A DNA stretch of 64,000 nt from Branchiostoma floridae (lineage: Eukaryota; Chordata; Leptocardii; Amphioxiformes; Branchiostomatidae), in assembly GCF_000003815.2 (NCBI RefSeq), contig NC_049994.1:17236156-17300155 (forward strand), given 5' to 3'. Shown here piece after piece: positions 1-12,076 of the stretch. The notes beneath the pieces are model-generated. The model made no database searches, had not been told where the DNA came from, and saw only the letters and a list, made by a program, of their open reading frames with translations. Position numbers and translations under genes: made by a program. Positions within the stretch are counted from its first letter, which is position 1; each line of letters opens with the position of its first letter.

Positions 1-2400
1 TACCTTGATTATTCAATGCGTGAGAAATCACTTGTTGTCCGGAAGCCGCTACAGCTGACAGGGATTGTCGTGAGTGCGGTTGGAAATAAGAAAATGTCCG
101 TGGCAATGAGCTACCACACAAATTATGATAGGTATGCCGTCTCATAGGTATGCAAACTCCAATTTTATTCCCAAGCAGACGCTGTGACCATTGGGGCATT
201 GTTTGCTAATTTGAACACGAGGGACTTGCCAAAATGTCATTTTGTCAGTGAATGTTAAGAATTATGTTACGAATAATGTTAAGCATACACAGTTGGGAAG
301 CGGAAATCTGTGACCATTGGGGCATTGTGTACTGTAAGTTCCTAATTTGACTGCGAGAGACTTGGCTAAGGTGTCATTTTGGCAGTGAATGTAAAGAGGT
401 ATGTTTGTCATACAAAGTTGTGAAGCGGAAATCACTTGTGGTCTTTCATAAACAATATCACATCTCGATTGAAGACTAACACGTCAGTCGATTTGTAGCG
501 TCCGAAGCAACAAAACTTACTCGTAATACATCAAACTCCAGCTAATTGCATGGAAATGAGCTGACAAGGGTTTGTCCAAGGCATTGAATAACCAAAGTCT
601 CTGAATAATTATGTGGTTTCTATTAAAAATCCCGTTGAGGGACAATAAACAGGCAATTCCGCCCAGCATTGGCACAAAAAAGGAGCAGTCGGCCGGGCAT
701 GGACACAAAACTGTCAAAATCAACAAAGTTGTCTGTTTGTGGCCAGTGCCGCTTGTTTGGTCTCCTGGGTTAATGGACTAAACCTGATAACTGCATAGAA
801 TCCACTCAACAATAAGTCATACAATTAACAGGATCCTACTCTACCTAGGACGTTAAAAGTAGATTTTTTTGACATCCTTCGTAATACCTTGATTATTCAA
901 ATGCGTGAGAAATACACTTGTTGTCCGGAAGCCGCTACAGCTGACAGGGATTGTCGTGAGTGCGGTTGGAAATAAGAAAATGTCCGTGGCAATGAGCTAC
1001 CACACAAATTATGATAGGTATGCCGTCTCATAGGTATGCAAACTCCAATTTTATTCCCAAGCAGACGCTGTGACCATTGGGGCATTGTTTGCTAATTTGA
1101 ACACGAGGGACTTGCCAAAATGTCATTTTGTCAGTGAATGTTAAGAATTATGTTACGAATAATGTTAAGCATACACAGTTGGGAAGCGGAAATCTGTGAC
1201 CATTGGGGCATTGTGTACTGTAAGTTCCTAATTTGACTGCGAGAGACTTGGCTAAGATGTCATTTTGGCAGTGAATGTAAAGAGGTATGTTTGTCATACA
1301 AAGCTGTGAAGCGGAAATCCCTTTTGGTCTTTCATAAACAATATCACATCTCGATTGAAAACTACCACGTCAGTCGATTTGTAACGTCCGAAGCAACAAA
1401 ACTTACTAGTTATAATCAAACTCCAGCTAATTGCATGAAAATGAGCTGCAAGGGTCTGTCCAAGGCATTAAATAACCAACATTGTTGAAATTGTCTCTGA
1501 ATGGTTATGGTGAAACTTGGTTTCTATTAAAAGATCTTAAAAATCCCGTTGAGGGACAATACACAGGCAGTTCCCCCCAACATTGGCACCAAAAATTAGC
1601 ATTCAGCTACTCTCCAAGCAGAGGTTAGGTTCCGGCTGTTTTAATCGTTTTTATCGGGCTTTCTATCTCATTTATGTTGTTAGCTTTTGACAATACAAGA
1701 TGCAATACAAAATAGAAAGCCCGATAAACGACAAAAAAGTTAACAAAACAGCCAGAGCCTAACCTCTGCTTGGAGAGTAGTATTCGGCCGGGCATGGACA
1801 CAAAACTGTCAAAATTAACTAAGTTGTCTGTTTGTGGCCAGTGCCGCTTGTTTGGTCTCCTAGGATTAATGGACTAAACCTGATAACTGCATAGAATCCA
1901 TTCAACAATAAGTCATACAATTAACAGGATCCTACTGTACCTAGGACGTTAAAAGTAGATTTTTTTGACATCCTTCGTAATACCCTGATTATTCAAATGC
2001 GTGAGAAATACATTTTTGTCCGGAAGCCGCTACAGCTTACAGGGATTGTCGTGAGTGCGGTTGGAAATTAGAAAATGTCCGTGGCAATGAGCTACCACAC
2101 AAATTATGATAGGTATGCCGTCTCATAGGTATGCAAAGTCCAATTTTATCCGCAAGCAGACGCTGTGACCACTGAGGTATTGTGTGCTAATTTGAACACG
2201 AGGGACTTGCCAAAATGTCATTTTGTCAGTGAATGTTAAGAGTTATGTTACGAGTAATGTTAAGCATACACAGTTGGGAAGCGGAAATCTGTGACCATTC
2301 GGGCATTGTGGACTCTAAGTGGCAAATTTGACCACGAATGTAATTAGGTATGTTAGAAGCATATCTACAATTGTGAAGCAGAAATCACTTTGTGACTGTA
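1..2400. repeat. Kilobase-scale tandem repeat, about 2.4 copies
   Basis: Three successive copies of one sequence begin near 1, 886 and 1980, each opening with a TACC(T/C)TGATTATTCAA-type start. Copy 1 is about 885 bp and copy 2 about 1094 bp. Most of the difference is a 168-bp inverted-repeat element inserted in copy 2 at 1610-1777. Copy 3 diverges after about 2400. No convincing coding region is seen. The copies differ by scattered substitutions and small indels, so they are true repeats rather than one duplicated read. The left end of the array lies outside the window. Confidence 0.9.
1610..1777. mobile_element. MITE-like element with CTCTCCAAGCAG termini
   Basis: The ends are inverted copies of CTCTCCAAGCAGAGGTTAGG and extend inward about 35 bp. 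The flanks, GCATTCAGC on the left and GTATTCGGC on the right, look like a roughly 9-bp target duplication with two mismatches (a shorter TA duplication is also possible). Copy 1 of the surrounding tandem repeat, near 675-690, lacks the element and gives a natural empty site. No coding capacity. The same termini recur at 13893-14041, 30610-30735 and 59104-59459. Confidence 0.8.
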
Positions 2401-2777
2401 CAGGAACAATCCCCACGATCGATTGAAAGTAGAACAACGTTAACTAACTTAACACGTCGGTCTGTTAGTTAAGTCTGAAGCTGCATGCGAATCTGTGAAA
2501 AACTCAGAAAGAATGGCGGTTGTTTGCAAAAGCTGTGAAGACTGCCTCCTTCAGAAGAAAACGCTAGACGACCCGTATTGTGCTCACCTCTTCAATTATA
2601 GACACCGAAGACGCTACTCCAGACCATTTTGGCCATGTGGATCTGATCATAAGAATGACGTCCTCTGGGAACCCAAAAACTGATGCGAGCGTGCGAAAAA
2701 AAAACTCGTTTGGCCAAAAACGTTGCCTTTATTATGAAGTATACGCTTGTTCACCTTTAGCCGCGAGTTAACCTATT

Positions 2778-2945
2778 GTTATATCCGTTGTTTTTTTTGA
2801 AAACAGGGTATTACTAATCGGGATATCAAATGGATGGGCGGTTATTTCAAGCTGCAATATTTTGAAACATTGCAATTTGAAACCATCGTCTGTCCACTTG
2901 ATATCCATAAACTGTTTTTAAAAACAGCGCATACAGAATGGGTTA
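2778..2945. mobile_element. Degenerate short inverted-repeat element (TATATCCGTTG family)
   Basis: The segment starts TTATATCCGTTGTTTTTTTT and folds on itself around a central pair of arms carrying GAAACATTGCAATTTGAAACC-like sequence. A better-preserved relative lies at 15984-16169. The right terminus is eroded. Non-coding. Confidence 0.5.
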
Positions 2946-3481
2946 CCTTGTGGACAGAGGTGAAATAGAGCTCCACGCACTTTATCCATACAGATTACTG
3001 GAGGGGATTCCAAGAAAAGGGCAAAATTGATGTCAAAATGATCAATACAGGATATTTATGTAATTGCAATACCTTACATGACATAAATAAGATAAAGCCA
3101 CTTACGAACTATTGGGGTCTTATTTAGACAGTATGTATTCAACTTGAAACTTGGTTCTTGGTACCACCTCTGATCTGCAGTTCCTGCCAGTTTCGCTAGT
3201 CTGGCCTTGTCACAGCCATGGTTCCGTTAACACCCGAGCAGATGTAGAGAGGAAAAAAATCTTTAAACTCACATAGTCTTGCAACTCTACTGACAGTATA
3301 TTAGAATAAGTACGAAAACAAATACAAACACAAAGTCAAATATAACCCCTAATCATTTTCAAGACCACCTTCCCGAAAACTTCGAGTCATGCCAAGGTCA
3401 TGTGCGCAGTAGAATGTGTCACGTCGTTGAAGGTAAGACATCCAGGTAATAAGATACGCCAAAAAACAGTTACTCAAGCAA

Positions 3482-5381
3482 CTGGATAAAACAGTCAGAC
3501 GTTTCAGCTGCAAGTGGCATCCACTACATTTCGTCAAGGAGCTGTGTAACCTCCTTGATTTCGTCAAAAAGCTAACGTATAGGCTTATAAGACTCATTAG
3601 GACTTTAAACTGTATCTCTGTTATATACGTCGTGTGACCCTTGCCTTTTCTTTCATGACCTCAGTGAAAAGCGGCCTGCAGGGCGATTTGAGCTTTCATG
3701 AATAAATAAAGTTTAAACAAACGTTACATTTCCACAAAGGGTTCGGAAACGATACAAAGTACGATATAAAAGACAACAAAGATGCAAAACAGACCAAAAT
3801 TTTTTCAACAGCGCTAGCATGTCTTGAGCAAATTTATTGGCAAAAACTTTGATTTTTCGTTTCCGCAACATTTCGTCAGTGTCGGATCATGTTGTCACGC
3901 GAGTTGTTGACACTTCCTGACAGGCTTTCGCAGTAAGTTTATTAGACAAGCTCAATGTTGGCACCAAACGACTCCTAATCCCTCAGGGTCAACCTTACTT
4001 TGGAGACTTAATCCCGGCTTTCCTTTTGAGCACACAGCAACAGTGGTAACTATTTCACGCAGGAATGTCAACACGGCAAGCGGAGATTATAGCACACTGT
4101 TCGTGCGGGGTTAAAATAGCGGTTACTTTGGGTCATGTGAACAGTGCGTTCAGCACCGTGACTCTAGATAACACCGGTAATACCCCTGTCACATTATCCA
4201 CGATCTTCTGGCGTATCGATGGAAGATCGGCCTGAAATTCACCTGACAACCGTCCCTGTCACATATAAGCCATACTTTGTACCTTGTACAATTTTGTGTG
4301 CATACTAGTATAATTATAAGCGAGGCTCGGGCGAATGTCGCAGAATCGTCGTCCGATCAATTTTCGCCAAATGTGACAGGGNNNNNNNNNNNNNNNNNNN
4401 NNNNNNNNNNNNNNNNNNNNNNNNNNNNNNNNNNNNNNNNNNNNNNNNNNNNNNNNNNNNNNNNNNNNNNNNNNNNNNNNNCTGGATAAAACAGTCAGAC
4501 GTTTCAGCTGCAAGTGGCATCCACTACATTTCGTCAAGGAGCTGTGTAACCTCCTTGATTTCGTCAAAAAGCTAACGTATAGGCTTATAAGACTCATTAG
4601 GACTTTAAACTGTATCTCTGTTATATACGTCGTGTGACCCTTGCCTTTTCTTTCATGACCTCAGTGAAAAGCGGCCTGCAGGGCGATGTGAGCTTTCATG
4701 AATAAATAAAGTTTAAACAAACGTTACATTTCCACAAAGGGTTCGGAAACGATACAAAGTACGATATAAAAGACAACAAAGATGCAAAACAGACCAAAAT
4801 TTTTTCAACAGCGCTAGCATGTCTTGAGCAAATTTATTGGCAAAAACTTTGATTTTTCGTTTCCGCAACATTTCGTCAGTGTCGGATCATGTTGTCACGC
4901 GAGTTGTTGACACTTCCTGACAGGCTTTCGCAGTAAGTTTATTAGACAAGCTCAATGTTGGCACCAAACGACTCCTAATCCCTCAGGGTCAACCTTACTT
5001 TGGAGACTTAATCCCGGCTTTCCTTTTGAGCACACAGCAACAGTGGTAACTATTTCACGCAGGAATGTCAACACGGCAAGCGGAGATTATAGCACACTGT
5101 TCGTGCGGGGTTAAAATAGCGGTTACTTTGGGTCATGTGAACAGTGCGTTCAGCACCGTGACTCTAGATAACACCGGTAATACCCCTGTCACATTATCCA
5201 CGATCTTCTGGCGTATCGATGGAAGATCGGCCTGAAATTCACCTGAAAACCGTCCCTGTCACATATAAGCCATACTTTGTACCTTGTACAATTGTTGTGC
5301 AATAAAGTTATAATTATAAGCGAGGCTCGGGCGATTGTCGCAGAATCGTCGTCCGATCAATTTTCGCCAAATGTGACAGGG
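3482..5381. repeat. 900-bp direct duplication around a 100-N gap (probable assembly artefact)
   Basis: Bases 3482-4381 match 4482-5381 at a constant offset of exactly 1000, which is 900 bp plus the 100-N gap. A few substitutions are visible, for example GCGATTTGAGC against GCGATGTGAGC near 3685/4685 and differences near 4295/5295, with no net indel. The left copy ends exactly at the gap and the right copy begins exactly after it. Two overlapping allelic contig ends left unmerged would give this pattern; a true tandem duplication would not be expected to align with the gap edges. Confidence 0.85.
4382..4481. other. Assembly gap (100 N)
   Basis: Run of exactly 100 N. The round number suggests a gap of unknown size. 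It sits between the two copies of the 900-bp duplication. Confidence 1.
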
Positions 5382-5387
5382 GTATTA
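5178..5387. mobile_element. Short inverted-repeat element, TAATACCCCTGTCAC termini
   Basis: Left end TAATACCCCTGTCACATT and right end AATGTGACAGGGGTATTA are inverted copies. An internal CCCTGTCACATATAAGCC segment repeats the terminal motif. The left contig's version begins at 4178 and is cut by the gap within its right end, consistent with assembly breaking at a repeat. Non-coding. Confidence 0.7.
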
Positions 5388-5677
5388 TATGACCACGCCC
5401 CCTGGTTAGCTCATTGGTTAATCTTCGTACCAGGCGCTATAGCAGGTTAAAAAATAAAGCAGTCATCCTCAAATAGTCTCTACCAGACTGACTACGCTGG
5501 CTGTGAGAATGATTTGCCAGATGAGGTTTGCCATATAGAGGAGTTGGCCGGCCGCGAAACATTAACGTTAGCATTTAGTGGACTCCCCTGGCCAATTTCC
5601 CGATTTCTTACCGAACTCTACGGTTCTCGCACCCCCATAGGAAGGCCTGGTGTAGGCTAGTCCTAGTCTCCAAGCAG

Positions 5678-5934
5678 NNNNNNNNNNNNNNNNNNNNNNN
5701 NNNNNNNNNNNNNNNNNNNNNNNNNNNNNNNNNNNNNNNNNNNNNNNNNNNNNNNNNNNNNNNNNNNNNNNNNNNNNNNNNNNNNNNNNNNNNNNNNNNN
5801 NNNNNNNNNNNNNNNNNNNNNNNNNNNNNNNNNNNNNNNNNNNNNNNNNNNNNNNNNNNNNNNNNNNNNNNNNNNNNNNNNNNNNNNNNNNNNNNNNNNN
5901 NNNNNNNNNNNNNNNNNNNNNNNNNNNNNNNNNN
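5678..5934. other. Assembly gap (257 N)
   Basis: Run of N. Sequence to the left ends in CTCCAAGCAG, the terminus of the MITE family seen at 1610, so the gap probably begins inside a repeat. Confidence 1.
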
Positions 5935-8519
5935 GGCGCATATGCTGTTGTAGCACAGGTCGTGGCCGAATGCCAGAATGCGCAGCGTAGCTGCGCGGGG
6001 GGAGAGCACGAGAGGGGGGTAACCCCCCTCTCGTTGGGGGGGTTTGGGGGGCCTCCCCCGAGAGCTTTTTAAAATAGAGAGGCTCTCTGGTGCATTTTAG
6101 AACCATTTCTGTGCAAAAATGACCAACGAATCCACACTTGACTTTTAGGGCTGAGCAAATATAATAAACGAACGAACACTGATTTTTATAGTTAGCAATC
6201 TCACATTCAACAATCATATTTTTGACCTAGGAGAACGGCCATCGAAACATTTTTTGAGCCGGGGGAGGGCCATTGAAAAAAAATGTCTTAGCCTTAGGGG
6301 CCTTAAAAATACAAGCAAAATGTGCCCCTGAAAGGCAGGAAATGAAGTTTCAGGTGGTCAAGATTTCAATTTTCTCTGGACGTCCCTGACGACGGCTTGC
6401 GCCTCCGGCGCCCACGACGCTCCGGCCCTCGTCGCCATAAATTTTTTTTCCTCTGACAGAAATTTCATTACATTTAGCATAGTCTACCAGCAAAGTTCAT
6501 CCCCCAAAGTGCAGAAAATCCTGTTTCAGAGGGTTCAAACTTTTACATTTTTCTCCAGACCTACCTTGCGACGGCTCGTGCGCTCGAAGTCGTGAAAAAA
6601 CGTTGGGGGCGTCGTCGCCCTCATTAATGTAAGCTAAAAACCCTACTAGAAAGGCTATTAAACTTAGCTTAGTCTGCCAGCAAATTTGTCCAACAAAAGT
6701 TAGATCGTTTCAGATAGTCAAGATTTCAAACTTTTCCCGGGTGAGCATGCCCCCGGACCCCCTAGGATTACGTCAATATAGTTCGCCCTCCCCATAAGAA
6801 ATTTGCTGCAGCCGCCTCTGTCGTGTAATTCCATGTTCGCACGAAGTTTACGAAGACTATAGAAACTAAAATTGGTATCAATATCAATCCTGTGTGCATC
6901 GGTTCTTTGTAAACGGAATGGTTCACGGACGGCAACGGGATAAAACATTACGATGTTTACTTCCGTGACAGCGGGCTCTATGCTGCGTGCATATGATCGA
7001 CGTAATCATGCATATGATGGCGCGAATATTTTTCTGCAAGTTTGTTGGTTGGCCGAAATAACTCCCGTTTTGGAATGATTACAGCAGTATTGAAGCGGTT
7101 TTCGTCAGGATATCGCTAAAATGTACCCAAGTCTCTTCCAAGTAGAACATTGATTTATTTTCTTTTGTTTAAATATCGTACATGTGTAGTGGAAAAGATC
7201 GCCGGTTTTTTTTACCTGACCCATTTCGCACCAGCCCTCCCCCCCGGTAAATCAATAAAAGTCCCATAGCGGAGACATGTCGTAAGTTTGACACAGTCTG
7301 ACATTAAATTTTTACTCCTGACATTTACCGTCAAAGTATGAATGAATGAATGTTTATTATTGTATCTTGCGTCGCTCAGCCCACATGGGCTAATAGGGCA
7401 CCAAAATAACAAATATAATAACAATGTTAGAGTCAGATGGAACATAAGCGAGTTCCGAAGGAGGGCGGGAGTATTGCCAACGTCCTGATTACGGAACATT
7501 CTGGCTATGCCCGCAAAGACCGACGCAATGAGGACGTAAAAGCGAGACAAGTGCGCCTTGGCATTGTTGGTTAGCGGCTTTGTATTTGTCGCCGCTCCGC
7601 TGAAACTTTAGCTGATTTTCTGGATTTCTTTGTGGAATTCCTTTTTTTGTGGTCCAGCCGAATTTTTTTGGGGGTCCAGCCAAAGGGGGGGCGCGCGCCG
7701 GGTGCGCCCCCCCCTAAATCCGCGCCTGCAGTGAGGTGGTACAATGCTGATCTCCAGGCTGATCTACCGGTGGCACAAGGACAGCCAAACTCCTTACGCT
7801 ACCTGTAGATCTGCCTGGAGATTACTACAATGCGGCTTCGCGTTTTGGCCAAGTACAGCGGGTCATCCCATCTCTTCTCTGATAAGTGTGTTGGGTCAAT
7901 TTCGTTCAGAGGTTCTCAGTATATGATTTATTGATGAATGAATTTGACTTTATTTGGATCAATAGCTTATACATTGCTGTTTTATTCTCATAGTGGTCCT
8001 ATACATGAAGTGCATCATTGCAGTATAACATGAGGGAAGCTACAGAACAATCACACTAAAATATATAAGATACATTCAATTAACCATACTACAGAAATAA
8101 AGGAATATGCAAGTGCATCATCAACTGTCCTGTTGTGTGTTGAACAGGTATGTACTTTCTCCATGGAGTGAAAGAGGCTATCTACATCAGAGCCCATCAA
8201 CCTTCCCTCAACAGAGACGGGGGCCGATACCGACTGTCAAGCACCTTTGACCCTTTACTGACGTCACACTTCCTTTCCGGAAGTGCGACTTAGGTTTTGG
8301 GTCATTACAACTTGAGAAGGATCAGAGGACTGATCGAAAGCTTTTTGGTAAGCGCTTTATTTTGTGTACGGATATAAAGTCTTAAAAATTGTATTAGTCT
8401 TAATCTTAACCACACCTCCTGAGAAGAGTAAGGGAAGCTGGACTTAACCAAGGCAACAACTTAGGTAGCATTGACTAGCCTCTACCAGGCTCCATATATC
8501 GCTGGAAAAATAGTAGAAA
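5935..8519. other. Intergenic sequence, no gene recognised
   Basis: Contains repeat debris only. A GC-rich hairpin-prone stretch lies at 5990-6060 (AGAGCACGAGAGGGGGGTAA followed by its near-complement). Two related pyrimidine-rich blocks at 6360-6440 and 6530-6620 share a GAC(G/C)...TGCGACGGC motif. A GCGCGCCC/CTAAATCCGCGCCTG end like that of 8706-9105 lies near 7690-7730. Open frames are short, lack recognisable domains and show no splice context. Confidence 0.6.
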
Positions 8520-8705
8520 TTGAATAATTAAGACAGAAAACACGCTAGAGGAGTTAGATGGCGCCGAGGACGGTACAGTTTGAGACCATGGCCTCTTATT
8601 TGACAACTTCTACTACTTTTCCAGTGACCTGTGGAGCCTGGTATAGGCTAAGCATGGCAGGATTTGAACCCAGGACCTCTGGCTTCTGGGCCAAACACCC
8701 TGTAC
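8520..8705 (-). mobile_element. Possible tRNA-derived SINE fragment
   Basis: Read on the - strand, 8700-8655 carries CTGGGTTCAAATCCTG, a good RNA polymerase III B-box with T-arm-like flanks, preceded by AGAAGCCAGAGG. No full cloverleaf is apparent, so this is not called a tRNA gene. Confidence 0.4.
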
Positions 8706-9105
8706 TGGCGGATCCAGAAATTTGCTTAGGGGGGGCGCGCACACTGACGCGCAAGCTGCGCGGGGGGAGAGCACGAGAGAGGGGTGAAATTATCATCATC
8801 AGTTTATTACAAATCATAAACTTCCGCTGATTTTCTGGAGCTCTTACAAAAAAATTCCACGCTCTTTCTATATCTTTAAGCGTCGATTTTTGACTTACAA
8901 TGGCCTACTTGTGATTGAAAAATTGATGCGCTGTCGAACGCAAATATAAATATAATAAGTTCGAATTTACTAAAGGATATCAGTTAATAAATCTCTTTTG
9001 AAATGAGCGCGGTTTTGTTAAGTTGTTATCGATTTCTTTGTGTCCTCCGCGTAGACCTCCGGTGGCACTGGAGCGCGCCTGGCGCGCCTCCCCCTAAATC
9101 CGCGC
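8706..9105. mobile_element. GC-ended short transposon-like element
   Basis: The left end GCGGATCCAGAAATTTGCTT followed by AGGGGGGGCGCGC is an imperfect inverted match to the right end GGCGCGCCTCCCCCTAAATC followed by CGCGC. The interior is AT-rich without a usable reading frame. Its GGGGGGAGAGCACGAGAG segment also occurs at 5995-6015. The ends are imperfect, so the boundaries are approximate. Confidence 0.4.
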
Positions 9106-9433
9106 GTGCCCTGTACAGCGACGCCACACGCCCCCACCACTGACGTTCTGCCACCGGTACCGGTGATCTCCTTCCGGTTTTACCATTGTAGAATAGTACA
9201 TACAGTAGAAGCCAGTTAATTGCACAACGGAGAACTGCACACTTTTGTTAATAATTGCACGGAATCCCAAATTCCCGTAGTCTATTTCTACCAGAGCTCC
9301 TTGCACTCGCTTCCTTAAAAATATCATATTTCATTATATTTTTATAATATTAAAGTACTCTATATCAAATATGTTATTATGCTATTTCTTAAGGCAGCGA
9401 GTGCAAGGAGTAGAAATTGGATGGTACCCAGGC

Positions 9434-9640
9434 TAACGGGTCTGCATGCTCTTTTCCGTAAGGCGTAGGCAGCCTATTTTTATTTCCCGTAATTCGCAGG
9501 GAAAACCATCTTATCTACGTAATTCGTAGCGAGGCGACCAAATTTAGCGTAATTGCCTTCCTTGATTTAACGTAATACGTAGGGGGTTCTTCTGAATTCA
9601 GCGTAAAACGTTGTCGGAACCCCCCATGCAGACCCGGCTA
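9434..9640. mobile_element. Short inverted-repeat element with CGTAATNCGTAG sub-repeats
   Basis: Ends are inverted copies of TA(A/GC)CGGGTCTGCATG. Between them a CGTAATTCGTAG-like motif recurs at least five times at about 25-40 bp spacing. No coding capacity. It is followed by unrelated intergenic sequence. Confidence 0.6.
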
Positions 9641-11332
9641 AGTACGAGGGTGAAAACGCAAATATCAAAACCCCCATGCCGCCGCAGAGTCTGCTAGCGA
9701 GACTACGTCTGAGGACAAGTCCCCCAAGGCGACAGAGAGATATGATGATTATCTTAAATTTGCGTATACATATGCATGTCCTTTGCACAACTTGAGGAAA
9801 GAAGAGCAAAGATGTCGAGAAACTTAAAATGTTTTTGTCAAACGTCACGGATATATTAAAATTAAGGGTAATAATTGATGTTGCCTAGGACTTTGATAGA
9901 TTGTTGATTTACAATGTTACAGCTGGAAAGCACATTCATTTGGATTTATTAAGCTCCGGAAACGTCACACATTCACAACGACACTGAATCAGATTTCTTT
10001 TATGTTTTTAGGGGTGACATTTAGCTACAGGATGAGTTCGATGGATTTAGGTTTACTTCAAACAATCCGCTGTAAATGTCAATCTGGCTATCAAAGCTAT
10101 CTTGCGCGTCCAATAAATGGAATATAGGTCAATATATAACGTTATATGTCGTATCTGTTATGTAGATATAATCAATATCTGATACTCGCCTGTGTTCGTG
10201 ATTTAATGGTCTATTTTTTGTATATTTTGACAACCTTTGTGGTAACATACCGCAATGTTGTATTGGTGACAAATACAAGTTATTTACTCGACGATATGAC
10301 CCTGAATTCCGCCCGACTTTGATCCACGGTTTGTTTTTGTGCAGCCCTTCGCCTGCGCTTTCACGGCCTTACCCTGTGTCGGGTCAGGAGGCTGTGCCAA
10401 CCACTCTGCGCACCCCTTCCGGAAAGATACCGTCATTTGGAAAATAGACGCCATCTTGGTAACTTTCATTGCAGTTAGTGAAACATACGTAGATTAAATT
10501 TTTTTTGCCTCTTTTTGAATCCAATGGAAATATCCACAGAGATCTCTGTTGCGGGATATCCTGTGAGAATATGGGAAAAGCCCTCCGGTTGTGCGGGGGT
10601 GGCCTGCGGTTGCCGGGCGCGCTTGCGGTTTGATGCATACCATGGGTTTTCCGGCAGGCCGCGCCACACTTGAAAGGCGGACTCTGATTGGTCAATTTTT
10701 TTCCGTCGTCAACTTGGCAATGAAGATAATCTCCAAGCAGATCTTGGGAGAAAAAAAATCGCGGAAAAAAATCGCCAAAATGTTGTCCTCGGCTCGCTTT
10801 TTTGACAGCTGAAGAAAATGAGACGGTTTACCGAAAAGAAAAAGGTTCACGTAGACATTGCAAATGTAGTCAGTCAGTGCAAATGCGTTATATAGATCTA
10901 ATATAACATCCTTGGTCAGTGCAAGTCAGAGGCTTCTGATTTTTGGCATGTTAACACCAACCTTCATGTTCATATCTAGGGTCTGGATCACATATTCAAA
11001 ATTTCCTATTTAGAATCATAAAAGAGACATTTCCAAGTGACCATATATTGCATACGAAATATATAATTACGGTCCCCAAGTTCCAATCTGCAGCTGACAA
11101 CATGGATCCGGCATTGCCAAGTTTCAGAACAACTATCAATACAGTATCATACGGTCTCTATACTAGATACCATAATTTAAAACACACACGTCCTTTTTCG
11201 TTTCCCTGCTGCCAAAAACTAAATGCTACTTCGTGCTCACTGGAGCAATCCATCGCTAACTGACTAACTAAGCGGCTGAAGGACTCTCCTAACTGGACAG
11301 CATCCAACATCTCCCGACTCCTGCGGCATCAT
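9641..11332. other. Intergenic sequence, no gene recognised
   Basis: No feature can be supported except an isolated CTCCAAGCAGATC motif at about 10731. The open frames at 10384-10695 (both strands) overlap each other and lack domain similarity or splice signals. Confidence 0.5.
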
Positions 11333-11502
11333 AGTACCGCCGGTATGGACCGATCCCAAAACCCCGCCCCCTGTTCGATCGTGGTTCTATTTCGAACACC
11401 TCGTTCTATTTCGAACACCTGACGTGTTCGAAATAGAATAGGGGGTTCTCTATTTGTTCGATATGGCGTTCGACGGGATCGGTCCATAGTACCGCCGGTA
11501 CT
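11333..11502. mobile_element. Palindromic MITE-like element (AGTACCGCCGGTA ends)
   Basis: The left end AGTACCGCCGGTATGGACCG and right end CGGTCCATAGTACCGCCGGTACT share an inverted GGACCGATCC arm. Inside, TTCTATTTCGAACACCT is present as a direct pair followed by its complement GTGTTCGAAATAGAA, so the whole segment can form a hairpin. Confidence 0.65.
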
Positions 11503-12076
11503 CCCCGTCACATATGTTCCACCGCGCACTTGGCAAGGCTTCAAACGGAAGGAATTTTCCTATTAGATCGTTACCATGGCAACGGGTCATGGCAACCCGC
11601 GCTGGGACTCTAAGCATTGCTAAGTTGACATATATTGATATTGTCTAGCTTTTACATGGGTTATACTTTTTGTTCTCTGATACAATATCAGTTCTAATAA
11701 TTTTGTACTTTATTTCTTGTACATGGTCGTATCAGACAAAAATGTATGTTCTAAGGCAAACAATAACCCCGTCTCGTAGAGCTAATTAGCTAAGAAGGCT
11801 ATTTCAGACCAAGGAGGTTACTAGTATACGTCTTAAACCTCCTTGTTTGGAGTAATGGGCGCAAAGCGACAGGTGAAAAAAAGACAACTTGAAGGACGGT
11901 TTACTACTGAGGGGATTTCTACAGAGTTCGGAGACAGTTGATCCCCCCCCCCCCCCCCAAAAAAAAGTTTAGGGGGTTTGCATGGGCCCATGGGGGTAAT
12001 TTTCAAATGCCACACGCAAATTACGCTTTACATAGAATGCACTGACTACGCTATACGTAGCATTTGTATGAGCGGT

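Noticed and set aside
2495-2771. Small cysteine-containing frame (CKSCEDCLLQKK...)
   Set aside because: No signal peptide, no domain match I recognise, no splice context, and it lies at the edge of a tandem repeat. Treated as chance.
4259-6217. Frames running through N gaps
   Set aside because: They owe their length to unknown bases and have no supported coding content on either side.
7212-7683. Possible LINE 3' end (frame with SDARYNNKHSFIH)
   Set aside because: Too short and without reverse-transcriptase or endonuclease motifs; only a weak resemblance to retroelement tails.
10384-10812. Overlapping frames on both strands with basic composition
   Set aside because: Considered as a possible zinc-finger or THAP remnant, but the cysteine/histidine spacing does not fit and both strands are equally open.
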